NCBI GenBank assembly: GCA_964017185.1
Contig: OZ024877.1
Coordinates: forward strand, 2,768,006 to 2,832,005
Length of the DNA: 64,000 nt
DNA from: Rugalucina vietnamica
Taxonomy: Eukaryota; Mollusca; Bivalvia; Lucinida; Lucinidae
Direction of reading: 5' to 3'
A program made the position numbers and the translations under genes. The first letter of the stretch is position 1. Each line of letters starts with the position of its first letter. The notes below the pieces were generated by a model that did not search any database, was not told where the DNA came from, and was given only the letters and a program-made list of their open reading frames with translations. Of the stretch, positions 45,901-64,000 are shown piece after piece.

Positions 45901-48900
45901 CATGAAAGTTAACTATAACTACCTAAGATTTAAAGGTCTCACTCATATTGTGAAAGAAGTGTGTTCATATACCAACTGAGTGCCAAGACACAAGGCAAAA
46001 TCACTGAACCGTGAAAAAAGGTCACACTGACCTATAAGTATTGCAGGGTCAAAGGTCTAGTGATACTTACTCATAATGTGAAAGAAAAATGATCATATAC
46101 CCATTCATTGTTGAGATATAAAGCAAAATCACTGAACCATGAAATTAGGTCATATTGACCTATAAGTATGTTTGGGTTAAAGGTGTGGTCATACTCATTC
46201 ATAATCAGAAAGAAGTATGAAAAAATACCAACTGAGTGTTGAGATATAAGGCAAAATCACTGAACCATGAAATTAGGTCACAGTGACCCAGGACTACTTT
46301 ATGGTCAAAGGTCTTGTCATACTCATACATATCGTGAAAGAAGTATGTTCATATACCAATTGAGTGCCGAGATATAAAGGAAAATCACTGAACCGTGAAA
46401 TTAGGTCATATTGACCTAGGACTACTTTAGGGTCAAAGGTCTTGTTATACGCAAACATAGTGTGAAAGAAGTTTGTTCATAAACCACTTGAGTGCCGAGA
46501 TATAAGGCAAAGTCACTGAACCATGAAATTAGGTCACAGTGACCTATAAGTATATTTGGGTCAAAGGTCTGGTCATACTTACTCATAATCTGAAAGAAGT
46601 ATGAAAATATACTAATTGAGTGTCAAGATATAAGGCAAAATCACTGAACCGTGAAATTAGGTCAGAGTGACCTAGGACTACTTCAGGGTCAAAGGTCTTG
46701 TCATACGCAAACATACTTTGAAAGAAGTTTGTTCATAAACCATTTGAGTACCGAGATATAAGGCAAAAATCACTGAAGCGTGAAATTAGGTCACAGTGAC
46801 CTGTAAGTATATTGGGGTCAAAGGTCAGGTCATACTCACTCATAATCTGAAAAAAGTATGAAAATATACTAATCGAGTGTCAAGATATAAGGCAAAATCA
46901 CTGAACCGTGAAATTAGGTCACAGTGACCTAGGACTACTTCAGGGTCAAAGGTCTTGTCATACGCAAACATACTTTGAAAGAAGTTTGTTCATAAACCAT
47001 TTGAGTACAGAGATATAAGGCAAAATCACTGAACCGTGAAATTAGGTCACAGTGACCTATAAGTATATTGGGGTCAAAGGTCTGGTCATACTCACTCATA
47101 ATCTGAAAAAAGTATGAAAATATACTAATTGAGTGTCAAGATATAAGGCAAAATCACTGAACCGTGAAATTAGGTCACAGTGACCTATAAGTATATTGGG
47201 GTCAAAGGCCTGGTCGTACTAACTCATAATCTGAAAGAAGTAAGAAAATATACTAATTGAGTGTCAAGATATAAGGCAAAATCACTGAACCATGGAAAGT
47301 AGGTCAACCGACCCTTACCGTCATGACACACAAGTCAGTGTCACAAAGTCAAAAGATGAATGACCAACCATCCTCCTAAGTTGTTTCTATTAAGAAATAA
47401 AAAGAAAAAAAAATCCAAGAGTTCTAGATTTTGACCTCTAGCCCCGCCCCCTGACTCCGACCCAGAGGTCCGATGTCATGGAACCTAAAGTGTATGAAGT
47501 ATGAATGCTTTATGATAAGTTGTTGTCAAGATATGCCTCCTTGTAAAAGTTACACAGCAGTACATCTATTTTTTAGTGTTCTAGTTTTTAACCTCCAGCC
47601 CCACCCCACAGGCATGGACCCAGGGGCCCGATGCCATGGAATGAAACTCAACCCTACAGGGTACCTATGGTCTGAGTATGAAAGCCCTCTGATAAAAAGT
47701 TTTCAAGATATAGACTTCTAGAATACTATATCACAGAAAAGCCATTATTATAAATGGTGTTCTAGATTTTAACCTCTAGCCCCACCCCCTGGCATGGACC
47801 CAGGGATCTGATGCCATGGAATGAAAGCCGACCCTACAGGGTGTCAATGGCCCGAGTATCAATGCTTTCTGATGAGTGGTTGTCAAGATATGGACTTCTA
47901 GAAAACTTTAACATAAGAATTGCCATTTTTGAAGGTGTTCTAGATTTTAACCTCCAGCCCCACCCCCTGGCCTGGACCCAGGGGCCCGATGCCATGGAAT
48001 GAAAGCTAACCCTACAGGGTATCTATGGTCCAAGTATGAATGCTTTCTGATGAGTGGTTGTCAAGATATGGACTTCTAGAAAACTTTAACGCAAGTGTGA
48101 CGCGCACGCGCACGGGAACGCGCACGGGAACGGGAACGTGGACGACCGGGGTGACTGCAATAGCTCTATGCACTTCGTGCAGTCGAGCTAAAAATGGTCT
48201 AAAATGGGCCTATATATCTATAGTGTGAAACCCTCATTTCTATAGGCATAAAGCAATGTTACTTTTTTTTTTTTTTTTTTACAAATGAAATGTCAGACAT
48301 TTTTTTAAGACGTGAACATTAGCTTTATATATAGCTATTAACGGACAACCCTGGGGCCTGGATAGCATAGTGGATAACACACTTGCTTGTCAATCTTACG
48401 GTCCAGGTTCAAATCCGGGTCAAGGCATGTGACAGGGTAGTGGTCGCAGTGTTCTCCAGTTTGCTCAACCATGTTTGACCACATAACGCCAACATCTGTA
48501 CCTTCAAGAATGTGTATATATACTTTCTATGAATGTAATTGTGTGTCATTAAATGTGTAACTGAAGTAAAATAAATAAAATTCAATTTTTTTTAACCCTG
48601 GAGATAATGAATACACTGCCCTTTTCAGTGGCAATGGCGGATGTAGAAGGGGTTTGGGTGGTTCTCTTGAACCCCTCTTAGACCCAATAATTTCAGTTTC
48701 ATGGTGAAATTTATGAAAACCCCCCTTGATCAATTTGAACTTCCCTTCCAGAAATCTTCCTTCTTGGTAGGGTCTTGTGGAAACTAATGTAGATCTAGTT
48801 ACCCATAAAGCCAGACTTTAATGATTATCTGTTAACTGTTTGGTTTCCATTTTGTGTGCCTTTATGGAAGAACATATTTGCGAAACCTCACTTCACTACA

Positions 48901-50977
48901 TTCCGCTGCAGACCTTGATGGTTTGATTTGATCAACACAATTTCAAATGGAATAAAAAAGATTACACATGGCTGACATGTGGTGAGTGTCTCCAAACTTG
49001 ACTTTGACGTTTATTTGTTGTTTTTATCAGCTTTTAACTTTTTACTTCTTCTTCATACTAACCAGCTAACACTATCATACTTTTTAGCCTATCTAAACTC
49101 ATTTTAAATTTCAACCTTATCAACCTTATCTTTGACACACGCACCTGCACATAATCCTCGCGTGAGCGTGCTGCAGTACATATAGAAAGGAAAGAAAAGA
49201 AAGATGCTTTAATGTGACATGTACACTTTGGAGGTGTGACATTAAAGCTGCTTTCTGACTGGTTGGAGCCCAGCGCCAAAAAGATGAGAGCAAATGCCGC
49301 AGCTCAATGAGTAAATCTCAAAGAAATTATGGATTCAAAGCAGGAAATTATAGACTTATTTTAAGAAAAATCATCTGGTGACATAATTTAATAGCGACGC
49401 TCCTGCGTCGCTCTTATGGTAGAACGTGGTAAAAATGTTCTGTTCTGTTCTGTTCTAGATACATTGATAGAGAAAAAATCTTTCGTCAGTCGGAACCGGA
49501 ATTCGGGGTAGCGATTAGCAACAACTATTCACGTCGAAACATTGTGTTGACAAACTTTTTGTTCGACTGCCCTAAATGGACGAATTAAACAAAGATACTT
49601 ACTCAAGAATATCTGTTGTTTTTGTTCCCGATAGATCATGACAACATGACGTCACAGTTTTGCTTAGTATGAAGTCACATGGTTGCATTCGGTTAACTGC
49701 ACAGTGCACGACCTTTGTCGCACCGAGCAACGAAGGTTCGTATGAAACAAAACGACCTCCCTTATTTCGGAATGGTCTATCCTAAAAATACAGATCTAGA
49801 ACTTTATGTTATGCAAAAAGAAAAATTGAAGAATTTTATCATCTGGGTAAGGTCCTACCCGGTGGGTCTTTTTACTGCCTGCTCTCTGAAAGAATATTGT
49901 TTTCCTAATTGCCCATTTCCTCTGCTCCCTAAATCTCCAAACGTTAATACTTGCTCCCCAGATCCCTGAAAATAAATGACCTTCTCCCCAGATCCACAAG
50001 ACACCTGGCAGGGCCCCAGGGTGAGGATGAGGAACTTATCAGCTTTTAAAATCATTGGCGCAATAGGAGCAGAGCGTCGCGCCAAAGGTGGTGCCTTATT
50101 TCATATTATATTTTCATTTTTCAACCAGCATGCCAAGAGCAGGCGAGCAGGATTTCATTTTTCACAGGTTTTTCGTGTTTGAAATGGTGATGAGTAAAGC
50201 GAGACATTTTTTCCCACTAAGTATATGCATGGAACTAATCTGATGCTGTGGGACACATTCAGAATGCTTGTGTGCATGTAGATTGTAAGTAACAGCTGAA
50301 GGTTTGGATATAAGAAGAACACTCATGGCCTCCAGGAAGAAATGGAAAAGGTACAAAATCGTGCCGCAAGGTTTGTGACGGGAAATTATGTTTTTGAAAC
50401 TGGGAGCATGACTGGCATTTTAGGTCAACTGAAATGGGAATCTCTTAAGAAAAGGAGGAAGGATAGTAGACTTATATTGCTATACAAAGGTCTAAAGGGT
50501 AAAGCCAGAATACCCACAGATGACCTTATCCAAAAGAATATGCGTTGTAGAAATCAACACTCTTTGGCTTTTCAGATACCTTCAGCTAGCAAAGAAGCGT
50601 ACAAAAGTAGTTTCTTTCCACAGACTATCAGGGACTGGAACGACCTCCCTGATTCACTTATCTCCTCTGCTGAAATGTCTGATGACTGTGTGTCCAAGTT
50701 CGCTACACTCGTGCGTTCAAGGGACTAATTTCTCCCCCATCCGAACCCCCTGGTGAAATAATGTCATTTGGCGTGTCACCAGTAAACTATTCAGATTCAG
50801 ATTCAGAACATTATTGATGATAATTTATGAAAAAAAGCAGAGATGCCAACCTTCTAGGGTTTCACATTGAACAAGATTCAAATAATCGGCCTGTTTCAAT
50901 ATTCCAGCTTTGAAGCCACGGACAAGTCCCTCCAAATAGCCGTGATCGATATTAAAATGTATGTCGTGGTATTCCAT
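24924..50977 (-). CDS. ATP6V0D1: V-type proton ATPase subunit d (V0 sector), 8 coding exons
   Basis: Coding exons (minus strand): 50977-50851, 42745-42574, 40537-40359, 39459-39380, 37312-37235, 36633-36457, 33190-33113, 25085-24924 (stop TAA). All introns are GT-AG and phases agree, giving 350 aa against 351 in human ATP6V0D1. Near-identical blocks include [70 protein letters not shown] and [14 protein letters not shown]. Subunit d is the cytosolic cap on the V0 c-ring that couples the central stalk (subunits D/F) to the membrane rotor, acidifying lysosomes, endosomes and secretory vesicles. The introns (8.1, 2.0, 0.9, 2.1, 0.6, 3.3 and 8.0 kb) are packed with transposons, so a 1-kb coding sequence spans 26 kb. 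Vertebrates have d1 and d2 paralogues; the symbol marks the subunit family, not proven orthology to d1. Confidence 0.97.
25425..25512. mobile_element. Left half of an M2 MITE, outermost layer of a nest
   Basis: AACAAGTCCATACAATATAT, CCCCTCATACCCCACTTTTA and TATTTTTCTTATT, then the M1 start. The right half is at 32318-32455. Confidence 0.75.
25513..25604 (+). mobile_element. Left half of an M1 MITE split by the 6.6-kb element
   Basis: TAAGCCGCTGCGTGAGAAAA through GTCACAGAAGATGGCTAGAG, then stops at the long-TIR element boundary. Itself inserted in an M2 copy (left half 25425-25512). Confidence 0.8.
26956..27230 (-). other. Unassigned 83-aa frame inside the long-TIR element
   Basis: A minus-strand frame ([20 protein letters not shown] ... 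[17 protein letters not shown]) sits between the left arm and the LINEs. It has no recognised domain, no signal peptide and no clear splice partners. It may be a remnant of a transposase or captured host sequence, or chance. Coding status is doubtful. Confidence 0.2.
28082..28490 (-). mobile_element. 3' end of a second LINE with C-terminal zinc-ribbon-like domain
   Basis: Read on the minus strand, 28490 to about 28231 encodes [20 protein letters not shown] followed by [16 protein letters not shown] and a stop after EHLD. This C..C....EDE.H....C layout is the conserved C-terminal zf-RVT-like end of many LINE ORF2 proteins. It is followed by a 3' UTR ending in a repeating TTGTATCT tail near 28085. 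It was interrupted at its 5' side by the LINE at 28491-30003. Confidence 0.65.
28491..30003 (-). mobile_element. 5'-truncated non-LTR retrotransposon (LINE) with open reverse transcriptase frame
   Basis: The minus-strand frame ending at 28832 stays open through at least 29999 and encodes reverse transcriptase motifs in order: [16 protein letters not shown] (domain 3), [20 protein letters not shown] (domain 4), [13 protein letters not shown] (the catalytic YADD box), then the [11 protein letters not shown] thumb region and a C-terminal [10 protein letters not shown]. This pattern is typical of Jockey/CR1/I-group LINEs. The 3' UTR runs to 28491 and ends in TAAA repeats (TTTATTTATTTATTTATA on the plus strand). 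The 5' part with the endonuclease is missing, as usual for target-primed insertions. The intact frame suggests a fairly recent insertion, into an older LINE tail at 28080-28490. Confidence 0.85.
30005..30480 (+). pseudogene. Decayed LINE reverse transcriptase fragment
   Basis: The plus-strand frame carries [20 protein letters not shown] followed by DLPYNI, a clear but damaged version of the [20 protein letters not shown] domain 4 of LINE reverse transcriptases. The YADD box that should follow is degraded (GDCILCRN). Flanking residues are only vaguely RT-like. It sits back to back with the opposite-strand LINE ending at 30003. A dead fragment. Confidence 0.55.
31435..31605 (-). mobile_element. 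tRNA-derived SINE, minus strand
   Basis: Reverse complement reads CTCTGGTGTGGTGGTTAAGC then CCAAGGTTCTTGGGCTCAAG and a tail with GCTGTTGATTGTGG. Inside the 6.6-kb long-TIR element. Confidence 0.5.
32166..32317 (+). mobile_element. Right half of the same M1 MITE
   Basis: Resumes at GGAAATTTTGGATTTAGAAA, with GCGAAAACAAAGGCGCTGAT, a shortened hairpin, and the terminal GCGGTGGCTCA. It continues straight into the right half of M2 at 32318. Confidence 0.8.
32318..32455. mobile_element. Right half of the nested M2 MITE
   Basis: TATCCACAATCAATGTTTCA, AAAAATACTAAAAA and TGTATATTGCATTGGCAAGT/TTTTGTAATG are the right arm and end of M2, 6.8 kb from the left half. Confidence 0.7.
32685..32928 (-). mobile_element. 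M1 MITE copy, diverged
   Basis: TGAGCCGCATCATGAGAAAA at the left, hairpin TGTGCAGTAACTGCACAGCTGATC-like core, ATAGTACAATCCCTCTT, and an eroded right end near AGTCACGGCC. Confidence 0.6.
33299..35736 (+). mobile_element. Helentron-like element H-A, copy 1 (ATP6V0D intron 6)
   Basis: 2.4-kb non-coding element. The 5' end carries a hairpin, GCTGTCGCAGGACAGC, followed by GCTCGACTGC. The 3' end has TGCACTTCGTGCA (hairpin with a TTC loop) followed by GCAGTCGAGC and a terminal CTAAA. GCTCGACTGC and GCAGTCGAGC are subterminal inverted repeats. Inside are two tandem zones: about 11 units of 128 bp (33420-34860) with nuclear-receptor-like motifs, then about 4 units of 157-180 bp (34960-35640) containing CTAGATTTTAACCTC. 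Subterminal inverted repeats, a 3' hairpin and internal tandem arrays without a TIR match non-autonomous Helentron/HINE elements. Family name inferred. Confidence 0.7.
33420..34860 (+). repeat. 128-bp tandem array with ERE/DR1 motifs (H-A copy 1)
   Basis: Unit period is 128-129 bp: AGGTCACAGTGACCT starts at 34072, 34201, 34329, 34457, 34585 and 34714. Two unit types tend to alternate (CCTATAAGTATATTGGGGTC versus CCTAGGACTACTTCAGGGTC), giving a partial 256-bp higher-order repeat. Older units at the left edge carry variants such as AGGTCACACTGACCT (33535) and AGGTCATAGTGACCT (33690). Each unit also has RGGTCAAAGGTCT-like sequence (for example 34228-34240). Equivalent arrays lie at about 43640-44720 and 45900-47310. 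Confidence 0.9.
35875..36085 (-). mobile_element. tRNA-derived SINE, minus strand (ATP6V0D intron 6)
   Basis: Plus strand shows GTGAACAATTTTTCAGTCAT, GCTTCCTGGATATTAACCAG, then GGGGATCAAACTCAGGACC (inverse B-box), the reverse of the SINE at 9807. Confidence 0.55.
36120..36405. mobile_element. M2 MITE copy 52 bp from ATP6V0D exon 6
   Basis: Complete: ATTACGAAAACACGCCCATG ... GTTAGAACCGCCTCGCTGAGG/CGGTTCTAACG ... CACGGACATGTTTTCATGAT. Strong central hairpin. Confidence 0.85.
36725..36905 (-). mobile_element. tRNA-derived SINE, minus strand, decayed
   Basis: TTCCAGTCAACAATATCGAG, GCTTCCTGAGTCTCAACCGG and CACCAGTGGGGTCCATGACC align with the 35875 SINE. ATP6V0D intron 5. Confidence 0.45.
37576..39356 (+). 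mobile_element. Helentron-like element H-B with 166-bp tandem units (ATP6V0D intron 4)
   Basis: The 5' end has a hairpin, GGACCATTGGTCC, then AGCTCACCTGAG. The 3' end has the hairpin GAGCCTTCGGCTC, then CTCAGGTGAGCT and terminal CTAAT. AGCTCACCTGAG and CTCAGGTGAGCT are subterminal inverted repeats. Between them are about nine units of 166 bp, spaced by the shared TTTCAGAGAAGAAG block (37763 to 39094). Two variants alternate (GGGCCTAGTGG and GGGCCCTGTGG), making a 332-bp higher-order unit. The sequence is unlike H-A but the architecture is the same, so it is probably another non-autonomous Helentron family. Minus-strand 88-aa frames inside it are by-products of the repeat. Confidence 0.7.
39514..40038. 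mobile_element. Palindromic MITE in ATP6V0D intron 3
   Basis: Inverted arms of about 100 bp begin TACTGTCTGAACACCATCTT on the left and (reverse complement) TACTGTCTAAACACCATCTT on the right, continue through GAAACTGCATTTTTCAAAAT and CTCACTTTT, and reappear as GTGGCACTTTTTAGAC / GTCGTAAAAAGTGCC. TA lies at the outer edges. No ORF. Confidence 0.7.
40248..40340 (-). pseudogene. Decayed duplicate of the 3' half of ATP6V0D exon 3
   Basis: Immediately downstream (minus strand) of exon 3 (40537-40359), this stretch repeats its 3' half with mismatches. Both copies share CAGCATTGTAGAGCTCT (plus strand) and GATGACATTT.GGGAT. Translated, the duplicate keeps the ELYNAVLVD core of exon 3 but lacks about 20 bases covering the GSFEQMEA region, reads VCH then a stop codon at the end, and retains a donor-like TTAG|GTATGG. 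It looks like a tandem partial exon duplication inside intron 3. Including it in mRNA would insert a premature stop, so it is probably not used. Confidence 0.75.
40581..40871. mobile_element. M2 MITE copy next to ATP6V0D exon 3 (intron 2)
   Basis: Complete: CATTACGAAAACTTGCCCAT ... GTTAGAACCGCCTCACCGAGG/CGGTTCTAACGAG ... CACGGACATGTTTTTCTGAT. 44 bp upstream of exon 3. Confidence 0.85.
41065..41309 (-). mobile_element. M1 MITE copy, full length (ATP6V0D intron 2)
   Basis: TGAGCCGCCCCATGGGAAAT ... GAAGCGGCTCA, hairpin GCTTCGCGGTAACCGCGAAGC. A 10-base local repeat (TGTTCGCCGTGTTCGG) near the right end. Confidence 0.85.
42780..43014 (-). mobile_element. M1 MITE copy with mismatched ends, 35 bp from ATP6V0D exon 2
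   Basis: Left end TGAGCCGCCGCATGGGAAAA, right end TCTCACGCACAGGCTCA (the variant end also seen at 10377-10612), so the two termini come from different subfamilies. Perfect hairpin. The left edge is 35 bp from the exon 2 acceptor, in the polypyrimidine/branch region of intron 1. Confidence 0.8.
43025..43145 (+). mobile_element. SINE-like fragment
   Basis: GGGAGTGTGAGGTCCTGGGT, CATGATTCGACCCCTGGCCG and CATACCAAAGACATTATAAA with a B-box-like core. Adjoins the M1 copy at 42780-43014. Confidence 0.4.
43158..43260 (+). mobile_element. Left-end fragment of the same piggyBac-like family
   Basis: TTAAGGATATTCGCTGCCAA followed by TGAAAAAGTATTCAAA and ACTCTTTTTTG matches the left 80-100 bases of the 58836-59779 element. 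The right end is missing. ATP6V0D intron 1. Confidence 0.55.
43508..45610 (+). mobile_element. Helentron-like element H-A, copy 2 (ATP6V0D intron 1)
   Basis: Same ends and two-zone structure as copy 1, 2.1 kb. It has fewer 128-bp units and a local scramble near 44455-44530, where a unit segment is repeated out of register (GTCTTGTCATACGCAA twice). It reads GATATGGACTCC at 44950, where copies 1 and 3 read GATATGCCTCC, so it belongs to a different sublineage. Confidence 0.7.
45771..48194 (+). mobile_element. Helentron-like element H-A, copy 3 (ATP6V0D intron 1)
   Basis: 2.4-kb copy in the same orientation, starting only 160 bases after copy 2 ends. It retains TAAGAGCTGTCGCAGGACAG at the 5' end and the TGCACTTCGTGCA hairpin plus CTAAAA at the 3' end, with about 11 ERE-bearing units. 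It shares the GATATGCCTCC variant with copy 1, 12 kb away, more than with its neighbour copy 2. Confidence 0.7.
48350..48595 (+). mobile_element. tRNA-derived SINE
   Basis: GGGGCCTGGATAGCATAGTG (A-box), GTCCAGGTTCAAATCCGGG (good B-box), and a body ending near AATAAATAAAATTCAATTT. ATP6V0D intron 1, antisense. Confidence 0.6.
48600..50285. other. ATP6V0D intron 1 sequence without recognised elements
   Basis: No confident ORF. It contains AGCGACGCTCCTGCGTCGCT (49394-49413, a perfect hairpin) and TTCTG repeats (49437-49456). Confidence 0.45.
50290..50810 (+). mobile_element. 3' fragment of a CR1/Jockey-like LINE
   Basis: A 128-aa open frame (50342-50728) begins [16 protein letters not shown] and continues [20 protein letters not shown], then [15 protein letters not shown]. 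This is the conserved C-terminal region after the RT domain in CR1/L2/Jockey LINE ORF2. The element ends in a short ATTCAG tandem tail (50790-50808), a typical microsatellite-like LINE 3' tail. 5'-truncated; lies just 3' of ATP6V0D exon 1, in intron 1, antisense to the gene. Confidence 0.75.
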
Positions 50978-51024
50978 TATCGAAAATTAAAAAGGTCTGA
51001 CAACTGTCAACTTTCCATCATATG

Positions 51025-51046
51025 ATTTCATTTACTTCCGGTTATA
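51025..51046 (-). promoter_or_regulatory. Possible ETS-type promoter site upstream of ATP6V0D
   Basis: About 60 bases upstream of the ATP6V0D start codon the minus strand reads ACCGGAAGTAAA, containing CCGGAAGT, the core bound by ETS/GABP factors often found at TATA-less housekeeping promoters. No TATA box is seen nearby. Position and motif only. Confidence 0.3.
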
Positions 51047-51250
51047 TGGGAGGTAACTGCAAGCGTTTCCTGTTACAGTAACTGTGCAAAACTATTCTAG
51101 TACAACGAGTTACCGAAGCGATAGTAAGTGTGTTTAGTCTTCTGAAGCAATAATATGTTTGTTTGTTTGTTTGTTTGAATAAATGTTTTACGTCCCAGTC
51201 AACAGCTATGGACATGTATAACCACCCGAATAAGCAACAAAGGTTTATAT

Positions 51251-54045
<2,795 letters not shown>

Positions 54046-54142
54046 TGTCACCGTTCTGATTCCGATTCAGAATAAAGATACTGCAAAACTTTTAAATTAC
54101 TACTGTAGATATTCACGTGACCATATGTAAATGAGGGATGGT

Positions 54143-54200
54143 TATAAATATGCGTGAAACGTCATTTCGGTCTCTTTCAGTTTCCATTTTACTCCACGTG
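54143..54200 (+). promoter_or_regulatory. Putative AHCY core promoter: TATA box and E-box
   Basis: A TATAAATA box at 54143-54150 lies 77 bases before the AHCY start codon. About 25-30 bases downstream is a pyrimidine-rich stretch (TCTCTTTCAG, near 54171-54180) that could hold the transcription start. A perfect CACGTG E-box (54195-54200) falls in what would be the short 5' UTR. E-boxes bind Myc/Max- and USF-type factors. The elements are seen directly; their use is inferred from position. Confidence 0.5.
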
Positions 54201-54226
54201 AGGACCACGGCAAATTGAGAAATAAA

Positions 54227-62910
<8,684 letters not shown>

Positions 62911-63258
62911 GAGAATAACAACATTTATAGGACAATCATTAGGATTCATCTTTAAAATTTTTCAAAATTTGGGAAATTGCAATACATTGTAAATTTAAAA
63001 TTAAAAGAAAGATAAATTTGTGATATGATGGAGAAAACAGGATTTTGTTTCATTAAGCAAAGATATTACGAACAGTGTTTTGTCATGCAGAAGCTACTGT
63101 GATTTAGTCTTTCCGGTTTGCATCAAACCACTTGGAAACTGGAAGTTAAATAGTATTAAAAACTCAGTTACCAAACTAACGCACAGTGATGATAGGAAAG
63201 AATGCATGTTAATCATTTTGACATCAATGGGTATTTGAGCTGTGGTATAATTAAGCAT

Positions 63259-63264
63259 AATAAA
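63259..63264 (+). terminator. Candidate AHCY poly(A) signal
   Basis: AATAAA lies 349 bases after the AHCY stop codon, with GT/T-rich sequence further downstream. The stretch 62911-63264 has no long ORF or recognised repeat and is likely 3' UTR. Other AT-rich hexamers exist, so the true cleavage site is uncertain. Confidence 0.4.
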
Positions 63265-64000
63265 ATTGCATATGCTCTAAGCCAAGACAAGGTCAGGCTG
63301 GAATCTGGATTCAGCCTCCTTTTTTACCTAGAAAACGTGTACTAAGCTCAAATGAAATGTGCTGTTTTGTTGGCTTTTTACATGCGACAGCTGTTCATTG
63401 ATTCATAACCATCCTCCTTTGTTATAACCATTTGCCACATACTGTTATTCATGATCCTAGTGCTTGAAAGGTTGTGTTCATTTTCTGTTAATGTTTTACA
63501 TACATGAATGTATTGTGTTTGTGCTGCTGGCAATAAGTGCTCCGACAGTTAAGAAATCCATCCATTCGTATGTGTGTTTATAAGTAAACCTCTATTTTTG
63601 TCTTCCTAGTAAATGTTTTAGAAGTTTTTAAGAAAGGCTAATTACAGATTTTTTGATACCAGGAAAAGATTTTGTCCCTTCAAAAAGCATTTAACATTTA
63701 GAATTAGTTTGTCAAGAATAAGTCCCAAGAGTTATGTTCTCCTGTCCTGTATGTCCGACTAAGTACACAGGGACGGCTATATTCTTGAGAAATCCGACTG
63801 TACGCAACACTGTCAGCTGCTCAGAACGGATCTGGTGCGTATCTAGTGATAGAACTTGCACTGTGGGTACTCATTAGCTACACTTTATCTGTGCAGATTT
63901 AATCAGTGTCCAATTAATTCAGTACTTGTGTTCTGCGGAATAATTCTGCAGCTATCACTAAATATGCAACATTTCAAGTTCCCATCATTGTTGTTGAGAA
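63265..64000. other. Region downstream of AHCY, nothing recognised
   Basis: May be extended AHCY 3' UTR or intergenic. No ORF or repeat identified. Confidence 0.4.

Overview
This is a gene-poor, repeat-rich piece of an animal nuclear genome. Split genes with GT-AG introns, AT-rich intergenic DNA and a dense load of small DNA transposons, tRNA-derived SINEs and Helitron-like elements with internal tandem arrays all fit a bivalve mollusc. The assignment rests on the general look of the repeats (for example the abundant short element with TGAGCCGCC ends) and is an inference. No bacterial, viral or organellar genes were seen.

Four host genes can be built exon by exon with every splice phase matching. 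(1) A twisted gastrulation (TWSG1) homologue on the minus strand, 9398-13718: 3 coding exons, 246 aa, a secreted BMP-binding protein. (2) A secreted LamG-like/PAN-like protein on the plus strand, 21366-23395: 3 exons, 384 aa, not assigned to a named family. (3) V-type ATPase V0 subunit d (ATP6V0D1 type) on the minus strand, 24924-50977: 8 coding exons, 350 aa, spread over 26 kb because its introns are full of transposons. (4) S-adenosylhomocysteine hydrolase (AHCY) on the plus strand, 54227-62910: 8 coding exons, 434 aa. ATP6V0D and AHCY are head to head, 3.25 kb apart. The four genes act in different processes (BMP signalling, an unknown extracellular role, organelle acidification, the methylation cycle), so there is no sign of a functional cluster.

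Layout: 1-9.4 kb is intergenic, with short palindromic elements (called M1 and M2 here) and a degenerate tandem array. 9.4-13.7 kb is TWSG1. 13.7-21.3 kb is an island of long-terminal-inverted-repeat transposons, two of them with clear target duplications, plus a 533-bp tandem duplication. 21.4-23.4 kb is the LamG gene. 24.9-51 kb is ATP6V0D. Its intron 7 holds a four-level nest (M2 > M1 > 6.6-kb long-TIR element > LINEs). Introns 6 and 1 hold three copies of a 2.1-2.4 kb Helentron-like element with 128-bp tandem units, and intron 4 holds a second such family with 166-bp units. Intron 3 carries a decayed duplicate of half an exon. 51.25-54.05 kb, between the two divergent promoters, is a very unusual large palindrome made almost entirely of GGATATCC motifs around a TCTA/TC microsatellite. 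54.2-64 kb is AHCY and its 3' flank.

Most striking signals: each 128-bp unit of the Helentron-like arrays carries a near-perfect nuclear-receptor inverted repeat (AGGTCAnnnTGACCT, often identical to the vitellogenin A2 oestrogen response element) followed by a DR1-like site; the GGATATCC palindrome; the exon-fragment duplication; and the mutual nesting of transposon families. Transposon family names are inferred from structure only, since no database could be searched.
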